Assembly: GCA_959600905.1 (NCBI GenBank)
Contig: CAUGNO010000017.1
Coordinates: forward strand, 1-17,463
Reading direction: 5' to 3'
Origin: UMGS1975 sp959600905
Lineage (GTDB): Bacteria > Bacillota > Clostridia > Christensenellales > QAND01
Length of the DNA: 17,463 nucleotides
Of this stretch, positions 7,997 to 15,703 are shown in pieces (positions within the stretch are counted from its first letter, which is position 1; each line of letters opens with the position of its first letter). The translations under genes were made by a program, and so were the position numbers. Under the pieces are notes generated by a model. That model was not told the DNA's origin. It made no database searches and saw only the letters and a list, made by a program, of their open reading frames with translations.

Positions 7997-8379
7997 TACA
8001 CCAGCCCCAGTTCTACATGATGCGTGCGCATGGCCGGTATGTCCGGCACGATGTCCACCGTAACAACTTCATACGAGCCGCATTTTTGCCCGGAAGCGTT
8101 GTATACCTCGCAGCGCATTGGTTTTCCCGCCTTTTCAGACTGCGCCATGAGCGCCCCATAATCCAGCTGCGGCAGAGACACTGCGCCGTCTATAAACAGC
8201 ACCGAGCGCAGCACGACCTCCGTATTGTCCTTGGTCTTTTTCACCTCGTTGGTGGTTTGCAGATGTACGCCGTTTACCTCGTATGTCTCCCAGGCCGCTT
8301 TTTGCCAAGCATCCAGGCCCGTGCATACATTTAGCTGCATTTTGTCTTTTAGTAAAACACCGGGAATCGGTCTGAGCAT
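7996..8379 (-). CDS. Putative head completion (stopper) protein
   Basis: This 127-residue beta-rich protein occupies the place of the head-closure/stopper protein between the connector and the tail-completion genes. It starts MLRPIPGVLLKDKMQLNV; minor capsid proteins of this position in Clostridia phages often start with a proline-rich LIPxxLL segment like this. The start at 8379 is well supported by AAAGGAGG eight bases upstream, even though the gene then overlaps the end of the preceding gene by 31 bases. No catalytic motif is expected or visible. The role is inferred from gene order; the sequence alone is not diagnostic. Confidence 0.75.
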   Translation of the reverse strand: MLRPIPGVLLKDKMQLNVCTGLDAWQKAAWETYEVNGVHLQTTNEVKKTKDNTEVVLRSVLFIDGAVSLPQLDYGALMAQSEKAGKPMRCEVYNASGQKCGSYEVVTVDIVPDIPAMRTHHVELGLV

Positions 8380-8774
8380 ACCGCCACCCTCCTTTCAAGC
8401 AATGGGGTTTGCTCTAACAAAAGCACGGCAAGCGGGCTTATCATCCTGGAGGCTGCCGTAGCGTTGCTGTCGGCTGCGCGTCCCCCACCGGAAACAGAGA
8501 CCTTGCCCACCGTGAATGCTTGGCCCGTCTCCCCGGTCAGCACGGTTTCCATGCCCTGCTGGGTAAAATACAACACCTGGGCCGCCGCTGCCTTTTGCAC
8601 CAGCGTTTGGATACAGGCAGGCAGGGCGGAGAGGCCCCCGCCCTGTATGATCCTGTATTGTGTGATGCTGTCTATCAAATCGCTGGCTTGTCCGGCGTAC
8701 ACGGGAAACGCGTCCTCTGGTATGGCGGGTGTTCCATACATCTCTGTATACTGTTCATAGGTGATGTACGCCAT
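8349..8774 (-). CDS. Head-tail connector protein (gp6-like adaptor)
   Basis: The 141-residue product begins MAYITYEQYTEMYGTPAIPE and continues with a helical bundle (ASDLIDSITQYRI near 30-42; CIQTLVQKAAAAQVLYFTQQ near 54-73), the pattern of HK97 gp6/SPP1 gp15 adaptor proteins that form a ring under the portal after packaging. A central glycine-rich loop (GKVSVSGGGR) is followed by another helix (SPLAVLLLEQTPLL), again usual for the family. The ATG lies six bases after GAGAGGG and 14 bases after the major capsid stop. The last ten residues overlap the next gene, whose own ribosome site lies inside this reading frame. Confidence 0.85.
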   Translation of the reverse strand: MAYITYEQYTEMYGTPAIPEDAFPVYAGQASDLIDSITQYRIIQGGGLSALPACIQTLVQKAAAAQVLYFTQQGMETVLTGETGQAFTVGKVSVSGGGRAADSNATAASRMISPLAVLLLEQTPLLERRVAVCSDRFPVFY

Positions 8775-8788
8775 CTGATACCCTCTCT

Positions 8789-9982
8789 TTACGCGCCGAC
8801 GACCGCCGCCGCAGAGCCGCCCGCTACCGCCGTATTGCCCTTGGTGGTGTTGACAAGCGCTACGGTGATGGTCTGGCCGCTGGCCGTTGTGATTGCATCC
8901 CCGTTTTGCACCGCCGTCCAGCCGGAGGTACAGGCTTCCCCGTAATCGGGAAGGTCTGCCGACGCGCCGGATTTTGCCACATAGCCCATGCCATACGGCG
9001 CGGGCATCAGGCCGTTGATGATGGTGTGCGTTGCATCTGCCCCTGCGCTCGTGGTAAAGGTCACCGTGCCGAGGGCGGGTGCGCTGGCAATGTTGGCAAA
9101 GATACCGGGCAGTCGCTGATTGAGGGCAAACACATCGTAATAGTAGCGCTCATAATACAGCCATTTGCCCTTGGTGGCCGCCGTGGGCGCGCTCATCATC
9201 GAGGTATCGTATACCACAGGCGCTACCAGGGACAGCGGGTTTACCAGCAGCATGTTGATCTGCTTGGCCTCGGCTTTTGGTGCCCAGCCCTGCGCAAAGT
9301 CGTATGCCGTCATCATGATGTCTGCCGGCACTTCCTTGATGAGCACGCCGTCCAGCTTGCCGACATTGCGGTCTACGTTTCGGATGCCGGTATCCGCCTG
9401 GATAAAGCGGGTGATGCCCGCCGCTTCCTTCAACAGCTTGTACGCATCCGGCGTCATATAGGCCGTCAGCTGGTCGCGGTTGACGCGCTGGTTCACCATA
9501 TACGCCAAATACCCGTCCCAGGTGGATAGGATGTTGTCAGCACTGAGCGTGGTGCTGTCCACGCTGCCAAAGGAGGTCGCAGCGCTTGCCACGGCCTGGG
9601 CCGCATAAGCATCCATTTCCGGCACTTTTTGAAACTGATTGAAAGTCTCCGTGATGTTGGCAATGGTCGCCACCATGTTGGTCTCCTGGATGTCCATCGG
9701 GTCTACCAGGGTATCCCATTCCCTGTCCATGCGCATGGTAAGCGGCTGAAAATCATTGTTCCAGTTGCGGGTGAATACGCCGTCGATCCTGTCCCTGTCC
9801 ACGGCGCGCGCCCCGCTTGTAGACATGCTCGGCACCATGATGGTCTTGCCGTTTACCGGCTTGTATTTCGTGCTGTTCGGTCCGTTCCAGATTTCATTGA
9901 AATAGGACAAATACGGGTAGGCGTTGGCCAGCTCCTTTGCGTACTCTACCGCGTAGTTGACCGGTTCTTGTGTAAAAGCCAT
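8789..9982 (-). CDS. Major capsid protein (HK97-fold expected)
   Basis: The 397-residue product follows the scaffold gene and matches the A118/Cps-type major capsid pattern: N-terminal MAFTQEPVNYAVEYAKELA, a YKPVNGKTIMVPSMSTSGAR strand, and an FTRNWNNDFQPLTMRMDREW segment (about 69-88), then a helical spine and ADIMMTAYDF. The core appears complete by about residue 305. The remaining ~90 residues are Gly/Ala/Thr-rich and beta-like and resemble the C-terminus of the major tail protein (W355 and Q370 align with W207 and Q222 there), suggesting an appended surface domain. There is no N-terminal delta domain; a separate scaffold is encoded just upstream. The start has AAAGGAG eight bases away. 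Confidence 0.92.
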   Translation of the reverse strand: MAFTQEPVNYAVEYAKELANAYPYLSYFNEIWNGPNSTKYKPVNGKTIMVPSMSTSGARAVDRDRIDGVFTRNWNNDFQPLTMRMDREWDTLVDPMDIQETNMVATIANITETFNQFQKVPEMDAYAAQAVASAATSFGSVDSTTLSADNILSTWDGYLAYMVNQRVNRDQLTAYMTPDAYKLLKEAAGITRFIQADTGIRNVDRNVGKLDGVLIKEVPADIMMTAYDFAQGWAPKAEAKQINMLLVNPLSLVAPVVYDTSMMSAPTAATKGKWLYYERYYYDVFALNQRLPGIFANIASAPALGTVTFTTSAGADATHTIINGLMPAPYGMGYVAKSGASADLPDYGEACTSGWTAVQNGDAITTASGQTITVALVNTTKGNTAVAGGSAAAVVGA

Positions 9983-9985
9983 GTG

Positions 9986-10483
9986 TTATTCTCCTTTCGG
10001 CCCGCCAAAGCTCCAATAATCGCCAAAGCTGGGGCTTTGCTTGCCCTGCGGCATAGAGCCCTCCACCTTTGCGCCGAATTGCGGGGCCTTGGCCGGCTGT
10101 TCCGTTTGCTTGGGTGTAAAATATTCTTCATACTGTTCCGCGATGTGTTCCAGCTGCTCGGAGATTGGCTTTGCCTCTTCCCCGCGTTCCAGCATTTTGT
10201 ATACTGCCTCGCGGAATTTTGGTTTTACCGAGGAAAACTCGTCACCGCTTAAAGCCCGGAGCATATCGCGCTCCTCTGCCACGGTTTTATATGCCTCGGT
10301 TTGGGTTACATCCTCGGGCACGTTTTTCTTTGCGTCATCCAATGCGTTGTTGATCTGTTCCTGTACTTCGGATTTCGGCAGATAGTTGGCGGCCAAGGCC
10401 CTGTTGCTTTCCGTCATCAGGTACTCGATCTGCTCGTCCGTCAGCCCTTTTTCCTTGAGCACAGTTCGTTTGAATAATGCCAT
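9986..10483 (-). CDS. Capsid scaffold protein (GP20-like)
   Basis: This 165-residue acidic, helix-rich protein lies directly upstream of the major capsid gene, the usual place of the scaffold that guides procapsid assembly and is then removed. It begins MALFKRTVLKEKGLTDEQIE, a pattern of a basic start followed by a GLTDEQIEYLM helix that is common in Gp20-type scaffold proteins of Firmicutes phages. The middle is charged and probably coiled coil (residues about 40-115), and the end is glycine/proline/serine-rich and may bind the capsid protein. The ATG has AAAGGA eight bases upstream. A terminator and roughly 75 bases of leader separate it from the preceding ORF. Confidence 0.85.
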   Translation of the reverse strand: MALFKRTVLKEKGLTDEQIEYLMTESNRALAANYLPKSEVQEQINNALDDAKKNVPEDVTQTEAYKTVAEERDMLRALSGDEFSSVKPKFREAVYKMLERGEEAKPISEQLEHIAEQYEEYFTPKQTEQPAKAPQFGAKVEGSMPQGKQSPSFGDYWSFGGPKGE

Positions 10484-10560
10484 TTTTCCGTCCTTTCTTT
10501 TCCGCCCTCAGACGCGGGGCGCTGCGTTCTTTTCCGCCGTTACGCTGGGCGAAGTGGCAA

Positions 10561-10586
10561 TAAAAAAAGCGCCTGTCGGCGCTTTG
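10561..10586 (-). terminator. Rho-independent terminator ahead of the scaffold gene
   Basis: On the minus strand AAAGCGCC and GGCGCTTT form an 8-bp stem around a GACA loop, with the T-tract continuing for seven T residues. It lies 13 bases or so after the stop of the 60-residue ORF and about 78 bases before the scaffold start. The stretch between it and the scaffold gene shows no convincing -35/-10 pair, so scaffold and capsid expression probably depends on read-through or antitermination. Confidence 0.85.
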
Positions 10587-10598
10587 CTTATTCTGTTT

Positions 10599-10781
10599 TT
10601 ATTCGTCGTCCATCTCGCCATCCTGTACGGCGGACGGAAACTGCTCTATCGCCGCTTGCAGCATCGCTTTGAGCGATATTTCCAGCGGCCTTGCAATCTT
10701 CTCCTCCTGGTTGTCCATCATCGTGCGTACAATGGCCTGCGCGCCTTCCAGCGTTCGGCACATTTTTTGGCAGTCAATCAC
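10599..10781 (-). CDS. Hypothetical 60-residue acidic phage protein
   Basis: A GTG at 10781 lies nine bases after AGGAGG and opens a 60-codon frame that overlaps the zinc-ribbon-like gene by eight bases. The product is helical (LEGAQAIVRTMMDNQEEKIA, then LEISLKAMLQAAIEQF) with an acidic end (DGEMDDE). There is no match I recognise. Tight packing, the good ribosome site and the terminator directly after its stop suggest that it is a real gene; the function is unknown. Confidence 0.6.
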   Translation of the reverse strand: MIDCQKMCRTLEGAQAIVRTMMDNQEEKIARPLEISLKAMLQAAIEQFPSAVQDGEMDDE

Positions 10782-10950
10782 CGTCTGTTTCCTCCTCCGT
10801 CTTTTTCTTTCTGGGGGCCGCCTTTTTCCTTGGCGTTTGCTGCGGGGCCAGGAAGGCCCTGTATGCCTCCGTGGTCATGGATACGCCGCACTTTGTGCAG
10901 TGTACTCCGTCCGTCTTCCCGATAAAAGCGTGTTTGCATGGTTCTTTCAT
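10774..10950 (-). CDS. Small zinc-ribbon-like protein, 58 residues
   Basis: Translating the minus strand from the ATG at 10950 gives 58 codons before a TGA. The start has a strong site (TAGGAGGG, six or so bases away). The N-terminal half reads CKHAFIGKTDGVHCTKCG, with C5, H7, H17, C18 and C21 as likely zinc ligands, followed by an MTTEAYRAFL helix and a very basic tail (PRKKAAPRKKKTEEE). Similar short proteins with a CxxCG ribbon and lysine-rich tail are common in Clostridia phage head operons, by memory; none has a known function. A longer 69-codon frame over the same bases (10778-10987) has no ribosome site and begins inside the terminator, so this frame was preferred. Confidence 0.75.
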   Translation of the reverse strand: MKEPCKHAFIGKTDGVHCTKCGVSMTTEAYRAFLAPQQTPRKKAAPRKKKTEEETDGD

Positions 10951-10976
10951 GGTTTTCCCTCCTAAACATTTGCATC

Positions 10977-11005
10977 AAAAAAACCACCCTTGTTTGGGGT
11001 GGTTT
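10977..11005 (-). terminator. Rho-independent terminator after the 66-residue ORF
   Basis: On the minus strand AAACCACCC pairs with GGGTGGTTT (9 bp) around a seven-base loop, and the 3' arm runs into a tract of seven T residues. It lies 13 bases after the stop of the ORF ending at 11019 and 27 bases ahead of the next start, so it cuts across the late operon rather than closing it. Confidence 0.85.
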
Positions 11006-11018
11006 CTATTTCGTCGTT

Positions 11019-11219
11019 TCAACCGCCTTGATCCGCAATGCTCGTCAGAATATCAGCAACAAGCTCTCCCTCCGCTTCATACGCCACAGTGCCGTGATGA
11101 TCTTCCAGCGCCTCTACAAGCTCCAGAATTTCATCTCCCGTTAAATCCCCAAGCGGGTCAAAGGGAATCGGCAGCTTCCGAATCAGCTGCAATTCGTTTT
11201 CTTGAAACTTAAACTTCAT
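11019..11219 (-). CDS. Small acidic phage protein of unknown function
   Basis: The ATG at 11219 overlaps the end of the minor capsid gene by 11 bases and has an AAGGGGG site about seven bases upstream. The 66-residue product begins MKFKFQENELQLIRKL and contains GDLTGDEILELVEALED followed by EGELVADILTSIAD, an acidic helical pattern that recurs in small ORFs behind portal or minor capsid genes of Clostridia phages. No function is known. The conserved position and the coupled start argue that it is real. A terminator follows its stop. Confidence 0.72.
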   Translation of the reverse strand: MKFKFQENELQLIRKLPIPFDPLGDLTGDEILELVEALEDHHGTVAYEAEGELVADILTSIADQGG

Positions 11220-12741
11220 CGTCTTTCCCCCTTGCCAATTTTTTTGCTTTCTCGCTGGACGTCTTCCAGCACGATGTGACCCTGCCGTTTAGCGGATTGA
11301 CGCAAGCGGTGGCCTTTGCCCCGATGTATTGCTTGCTCGGCCTGTTCTTTGCGTCAAACTTTACATTGCGCACAGAAAGCGGCGCTGTTAACGCATCCAC
11401 GATGTTCTTTGCGGAAACGTTTCGCGCTTTGGCCTGTCCGTAGGTATGCGCGCTCACGCTCACGGCAACGCCATCCACCGTTTTTATTCCGTTTATGGCG
11501 CTGTTAAACCGCTGCACCTGCTTGGCATTCCTTGCTATATTCCTATTATACCCGAAAACCTGGGTTCTGTCTTGTCTTTTGGTTCTCCCCGTCGCCTTGC
11601 AAAAGGCATTGTATTTTCTCTGTTCTTCCTTGATTTTGGCAGACAGCGCCGCAAACCCTTCTGTATCTCCTGCTGCCTCCAGCATGGCGGCCCGCTGCTT
11701 TGCGTATCTGATGTTGCGTTCCAAGGCCCGTTGCTGCTGAGACCGCGCGTAGGTCTTGTCGTTTTGCTCTTTGTTCTGCTTGGTCCTTGTACGCGGGATC
11801 GTCACCCCAGGGATGACCGGGATCGGATGGTGTCCACAGTTGATTCCAAATAATCCCGCCGGTTTCCCATAGCTTGTAGAGGAAATAGGCGCATACCTGT
11901 GGCGTTTCCCTTCGCCATCCGTAAATGTGCCGCCTCTATTGTTCCAGGTAAAAAAGCGGCCTTGGTACGGATAGCATAAGGGCCGCGCGCCGCTGTGCCT
12001 GGATACCTGGAAAATCTCCGCCCCGTAATCCTCCTGCCGGATTTTTACCGATTCTATGGCGGTATTGTGTACCGTAGTGCGCACCGTCATGTTGACGTAG
12101 GCTTCCGGCGTCCATTGCCGCCCTGCCTTGTCGTAAAAGCCTGTAATGCCCTCCTTGTGGATTTGCCCCAGCGCTTCCCGCAAAGCCTGTGTGCGCGTTG
12201 CTGTGCTGGTTGCAACCCTGGCCGCCTGTGTATCCAGGGTTTGCTGCACAGTACGCATCTGCCGTTCGATGTGCGCCGTATTCGCTACCACCTTTCGATA
12301 CTGTGCAAGGGTGCTTTGCAGCATATTGGTATTGACTAAGTTTGTTTTATCCACCGCCTGCGCTTCCAACGCCCGCAAGGCATGCGCTACGCTTTCGCTC
12401 GCTAAGACCCCCTGGGAGGGCGGCGCGGATACCGTTCCCTTTTTTGCCCCCTCCCTAAGCGCTTTTTCCACATCCTCCGTTGCCCATAGTGCCGCGTTTT
12501 CTATTGCCTTTTCTATCTCCTCCGGCGCAAGGCCGGTAAGGTTCGCGATGATCTCAATGCTCTCCTGTGTCAGCTGCCCAAGCTCGGACAGCTTTTGCAT
12601 CTCCCACTGCTCTGTGGTAAGGGTGCCTCCGCCTTTTAGGTGCTTGGCCAGGTTTACCAGCAGCGCATCCACCACGTTGCTGTATATCTGCTCTACCGGC
12701 TCGGACAGCGCCAAGATTTGCTGCTGCGTAATCTGCGCCAT
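11209..12741 (-). CDS. Phage minor capsid protein 2 with C-terminal BECR-nuclease-like domain
   Basis: This 510-residue protein sits directly after the portal, where SPP1 gp7/minor capsid protein 2 lies. Residues about 1-310 are the minor capsid core, ending in the signature blocks SRHSGARPLCYPYQG (247-261) and SYGKPAGLFGINCGHH (290-305). Residues 311-409 are basic and helical. Residues about 425-500 look like a separate domain: SAHTYGQAKARNVSAKNIVD, then RPSKQYIGAKATACVNP and SCWKTS, with H432, R440, Y472, W492 and T494 standing out. This order resembles the Barnase/EndoU/ColicinE5-D/RelE (BECR) nuclease-like domains and polymorphic toxin type 50 found at the ends of phage head proteins. Such proteins enter the capsid in few copies and may be delivered with DNA. 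The start overlaps the portal stop (TGATG). Nuclease activity is inferred only. Confidence 0.88.
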   Translation of the reverse strand: MAQITQQQILALSEPVEQIYSNVVDALLVNLAKHLKGGGTLTTEQWEMQKLSELGQLTQESIEIIANLTGLAPEEIEKAIENAALWATEDVEKALREGAKKGTVSAPPSQGVLASESVAHALRALEAQAVDKTNLVNTNMLQSTLAQYRKVVANTAHIERQMRTVQQTLDTQAARVATSTATRTQALREALGQIHKEGITGFYDKAGRQWTPEAYVNMTVRTTVHNTAIESVKIRQEDYGAEIFQVSRHSGARPLCYPYQGRFFTWNNRGGTFTDGEGKRHRYAPISSTSYGKPAGLFGINCGHHPIPVIPGVTIPRTRTKQNKEQNDKTYARSQQQRALERNIRYAKQRAAMLEAAGDTEGFAALSAKIKEEQRKYNAFCKATGRTKRQDRTQVFGYNRNIARNAKQVQRFNSAINGIKTVDGVAVSVSAHTYGQAKARNVSAKNIVDALTAPLSVRNVKFDAKNRPSKQYIGAKATACVNPLNGRVTSCWKTSSEKAKKLARGKDDEV

Positions 12742-14405
12742 CAGCTTTCATCCTCCGCCTCGCTTTCACGTTCCTCCTGCGCTTCCGGCTCCGCGTTCGG
12801 GTCCATGCCCTCCTGTGCGCCCGCCTGTGCAAAATCAAATACATCTGCGGATATGCCGCTTTCCTGTTTGATCTCCTTTAACTCCTGCACTGCTTCCTCT
12901 TCGGTATATCCCAGCTTTTCCATCAAAAAGCGTTTCTTGCTCATCAGGCCATTGGTTGCCAGCAAAATGCCCTCGTTGATGTTTGTCTGCCGATCCTGCA
13001 AAATGGAATCGTCAAACACCACCTTGGTTTCCCAGCCAAGCGCAGAAAGGGTTCGGATGCTCGTTCCATTCCAGTGCACATCGTACAGGCTTGCCACCTG
13101 TATAATCGCGTCCACCACCCTGTCTATGGCGGCCTTTATCTGTAGTTGGTTGCTTTTGATGGTCTTGTATGTCTTGCTGTTTTCGCTGATGACCTCCGTG
13201 GCGGTCTTTAGGCCCTGCGCCCTGTCAAAGGTAAAGGTACCGGCAGAAAATCCAACCTGCAAACAAAGGATGGAAAGCAGCGCGTTGATGGCCTGTTCAT
13301 GCTCGCCCACCCGCAGAGAAACGGTGTTGTCCTGTATTTTCAGCGCGTCTGTATCGTCGGATTTCAGCGCCACATACGCTTCGTCCGTCGCGTCGAAAAA
13401 GCGCCGAGATTCCTTTGTTACGGGGTCTTGTACCGTGCGCAGGCATTGAGCTGGGACGATGATGCGCTTTCTCCCTAAGCGGAATTCCTGCACAAAGCTG
13501 TCATAGCAAATGTCCAGTGCCTTGAGCGTGCTCAGCGCGTTGGCGTAAATGGATACGCCCAGCGGGGAATCGTCGTCCAGGTTGTTGGCAATCGCCGGTC
13601 TGTAATAGGCAAACAGCGAAGTGGAAAGCCCTTGCAGCGGCGTTTGCTCATCCAAAAAAGGATACACGGCGCTCAGCGGATAGCGAAAGCCAAGAATATC
13701 CTGCGGCTCTTTGGCGCTGTTTTGCTTGTATTCCGATCGGTACGCTTCGTTGCTGATCCAGTAGGTAAGCCCGTCCCATTTATGCCATTCCAGCCGGGTA
13801 TAATAATAGCCGTCCTTGGCCTGCCTGCTGATGAATACGCCATCCGTCACCTGCGTATTGTCCCAGGCCGTAGGCACAAACTGATCCGCCATACAAAAGC
13901 CCAGCCGTATGTTGCCGCTGTTCGGGATCACGTTGCCATCTCCGTCCCGCTTTTCCTCATACCATACCTTGATCGCGCCTCCGCCCAGCGCCAGCACCTG
14001 TTCGATGTGCTCCTGCATCTTTATCCAAAAGCCGTTTTTCATCAGCACATCATGCACAAATTCATCCAGCAGCTGGTCTTTGCCGGTCTCCTGGGATACG
14101 CTGATCTCGCACTGCTCGTTCCAAATCAGCCCTGCCAATTCCGCGCAGATCGCTTTGGCCGTATCCATTCGCTCCAAGTCCCGTTCGTGAAGCGCATCCT
14201 TGACCGTCGGCGCGCTGATCCTGTGCCACGGCTTGTAATATCCCCTGTATAGGTATTTCCATATGAATATGCCAAAGTAATAGAACTGATTGAACGCCGG
14301 CACGCCACCCACTTCAAAGATGTCCTTAAACTCCTTGGCCATACCCGTCTTTGTCTTTGCCAGCTCCATCCAGCTCTTCACCCTCTCTTTTACTCTTTCA
14401 AACAA
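12741..14405 (-). CDS. Portal protein (SPP1 gp6/A118-type)
   Basis: The 554-residue product lies between terL and the minor capsid gene, the place of the dodecameric portal through which DNA is packaged. Recognisable blocks are the ERMDTAKAICAELAGLIWNE helix region (78-97), VLALGGGAIKVWYEE (137-151), the SPLGVSIYANALSTLKALD segment near 281-299 and a QGLKTATEVISENSKTYKTI stretch (about 418-437) that corresponds to the conserved ATEV motif. The C-terminus is strongly acidic (EPEAQEERESEAEDES). The start chosen is a TTG at 14405 behind GAGGGG; the spacing is short, and an ATG at codon 13 is an alternative. The product would lose only a basic amphipathic start, which other A118-type portals possess, so the longer form is favoured. 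Confidence 0.92.
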   Translation of the reverse strand: MFERVKERVKSWMELAKTKTGMAKEFKDIFEVGGVPAFNQFYYFGIFIWKYLYRGYYKPWHRISAPTVKDALHERDLERMDTAKAICAELAGLIWNEQCEISVSQETGKDQLLDEFVHDVLMKNGFWIKMQEHIEQVLALGGGAIKVWYEEKRDGDGNVIPNSGNIRLGFCMADQFVPTAWDNTQVTDGVFISRQAKDGYYYTRLEWHKWDGLTYWISNEAYRSEYKQNSAKEPQDILGFRYPLSAVYPFLDEQTPLQGLSTSLFAYYRPAIANNLDDDSPLGVSIYANALSTLKALDICYDSFVQEFRLGRKRIIVPAQCLRTVQDPVTKESRRFFDATDEAYVALKSDDTDALKIQDNTVSLRVGEHEQAINALLSILCLQVGFSAGTFTFDRAQGLKTATEVISENSKTYKTIKSNQLQIKAAIDRVVDAIIQVASLYDVHWNGTSIRTLSALGWETKVVFDDSILQDRQTNINEGILLATNGLMSKKRFLMEKLGYTEEEAVQELKEIKQESGISADVFDFAQAGAQEGMDPNAEPEAQEERESEAEDES

Positions 14406-14422
14406 AGGCCCCTCACACCGCC

Positions 14423-15703
14423 TTACAATACATAGTTTTTATAGAAATAATTGTGCGCATAGCGGAACTCGTCCATGGCATGGTTGTACATGTCCACCGG
14501 GTGCCCGTGCGCGTCCACACAATACATGCCGATCTCCCGCAAAAAGTCCTCGTGCCCAAACCGATTGTTTTCCACGCAAAAAAAGCGCCCGTCTGCAAGG
14601 CTGCTTTGCGCGTATTCTATGCCCACTTCAATGCCCTTTCGATTTCCTTTTATGTCCTTGCCGTTGTTGTCCGCCTTATCGGTATACAGGCCCAGCATGT
14701 CCAGCTCTGCGCGAAGCGCTTTGCAGGCGGGGTCTATCTTGATACAGGATTCCTGCATCCCTGTTTTTTGCCTGCAATCCGGGAAAAAGCTGCCCGCAAG
14801 CTCCCGCGCTTGTAGGCTCATCGCCTTTACTGTGCCGGTATCCGCCCCTGAATAATACCAGCCCGCCACGCGGTACAGCTTAAAAAAATCCTGCCCGGCT
14901 CGCTCTTGCACCGTCACCATATAGCACCCGATGCTGGTGGCGTCTGTTAATCCGCCGTCGCCCGCAAAGAACATCTCCAGCTTTCTTTCGTTAGCCGGAA
15001 TCGACGGTACAATGTGCTTGTTGTGGTCAAACATAGCATAGATCACGCCCTGCGGCATACACCGCTCGCCGTACCAGTCACGCCTGAGCAAATACGGGTT
15101 CTTGCTAAGCGTCTGATACAGCTCATGCTTGCGTTGCTCTGTGATGATGGGGTTATCGTCTACCGTCCAATGCGTCCAGTATGTATCCTGTACCTCAAAT
15201 ACATCTTTGATAACCGGGTGATGGGGCGCAGGCGGGTTTAAGTCTGCCAGATGCCATCTTGTTTGGGCTGCATAGGTACGCCGAAAGCATTCCTGGATCA
15301 TATTGATATGCAAAATATCTATTTCGCAAAAATACACCCCGCCCAGCGAAAGGCCGCGTATGCTTTTGTCGCTGTCTGCCTTGGCCCCGCCCTTGTAATA
15401 TATCTTTTTTGTTCCTGTTGCAGTGACGGCTTCCAGGTGGTCTCCGTGGTCGTCATGCTTGATCTGCGCTGCGCCTCCGAATAGATATAAAAGGCCGTTG
15501 CCGTCACCATCCATGACTAGGCGGAACGCTTGCTGCTGCGTGGAAGCTACCACCAAAAAATTGGCGTCCGCGCTCGTGTTCAGAAAACAAAAAAAGCGCA
15601 GGATACACGCTGTTGTTTTGCCGCTTCTCGGCGTACCCTCCGCTACGTCCAGCGCGTGGCGAAATGGCCGCAAGATAAATTGTTTTTGTTTATCGGATAA
15701 CAT
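14423..15703 (-). CDS. terL: Terminase large subunit
   Basis: This is the packaging motor ATPase and headful or site nuclease that docks on the portal. In the 426-residue product the Walker A motif is GTPRSGKT (23-30). Walker B is the hydrophobic strand GVYFCEID (122-129), with E127/D129 acidic. A coupling-type ADLNPP motif lies at 153-158. The C-terminal RNase H-like nuclease shows GDGGLTDAT (D249, D254), a KIDP strand (D324), and the terminal HAMDEFRYA helix (D411), matching the expected three acidic positions. The ATG at 15703 overlaps the stop of terS by one base (TGATG) with AAGGAG eight bases upstream; a TTG one codon earlier is less likely. The gene is complete, of normal length for the PBSX/A118-type subfamily. 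Confidence 0.95.
   Translation of the reverse strand: MLSDKQKQFILRPFRHALDVAEGTPRSGKTTACILRFFCFLNTSADANFLVVASTQQQAFRLVMDGDGNGLLYLFGGAAQIKHDDHGDHLEAVTATGTKKIYYKGGAKADSDKSIRGLSLGGVYFCEIDILHINMIQECFRRTYAAQTRWHLADLNPPAPHHPVIKDVFEVQDTYWTHWTVDDNPIITEQRKHELYQTLSKNPYLLRRDWYGERCMPQGVIYAMFDHNKHIVPSIPANERKLEMFFAGDGGLTDATSIGCYMVTVQERAGQDFFKLYRVAGWYYSGADTGTVKAMSLQARELAGSFFPDCRQKTGMQESCIKIDPACKALRAELDMLGLYTDKADNNGKDIKGNRKGIEVGIEYAQSSLADGRFFCVENNRFGHEDFLREIGMYCVDAHGHPVDMYNHAMDEFRYAHNYFYKNYVL

Noticed and set aside
10778..10987. A 69-codon minus-strand frame overlapping the zinc-ribbon-like gene
   Set aside because: It starts inside the terminator hairpin without a ribosome site, and its sequence is atypical; the alternative frame has a strong site and cysteine motif.
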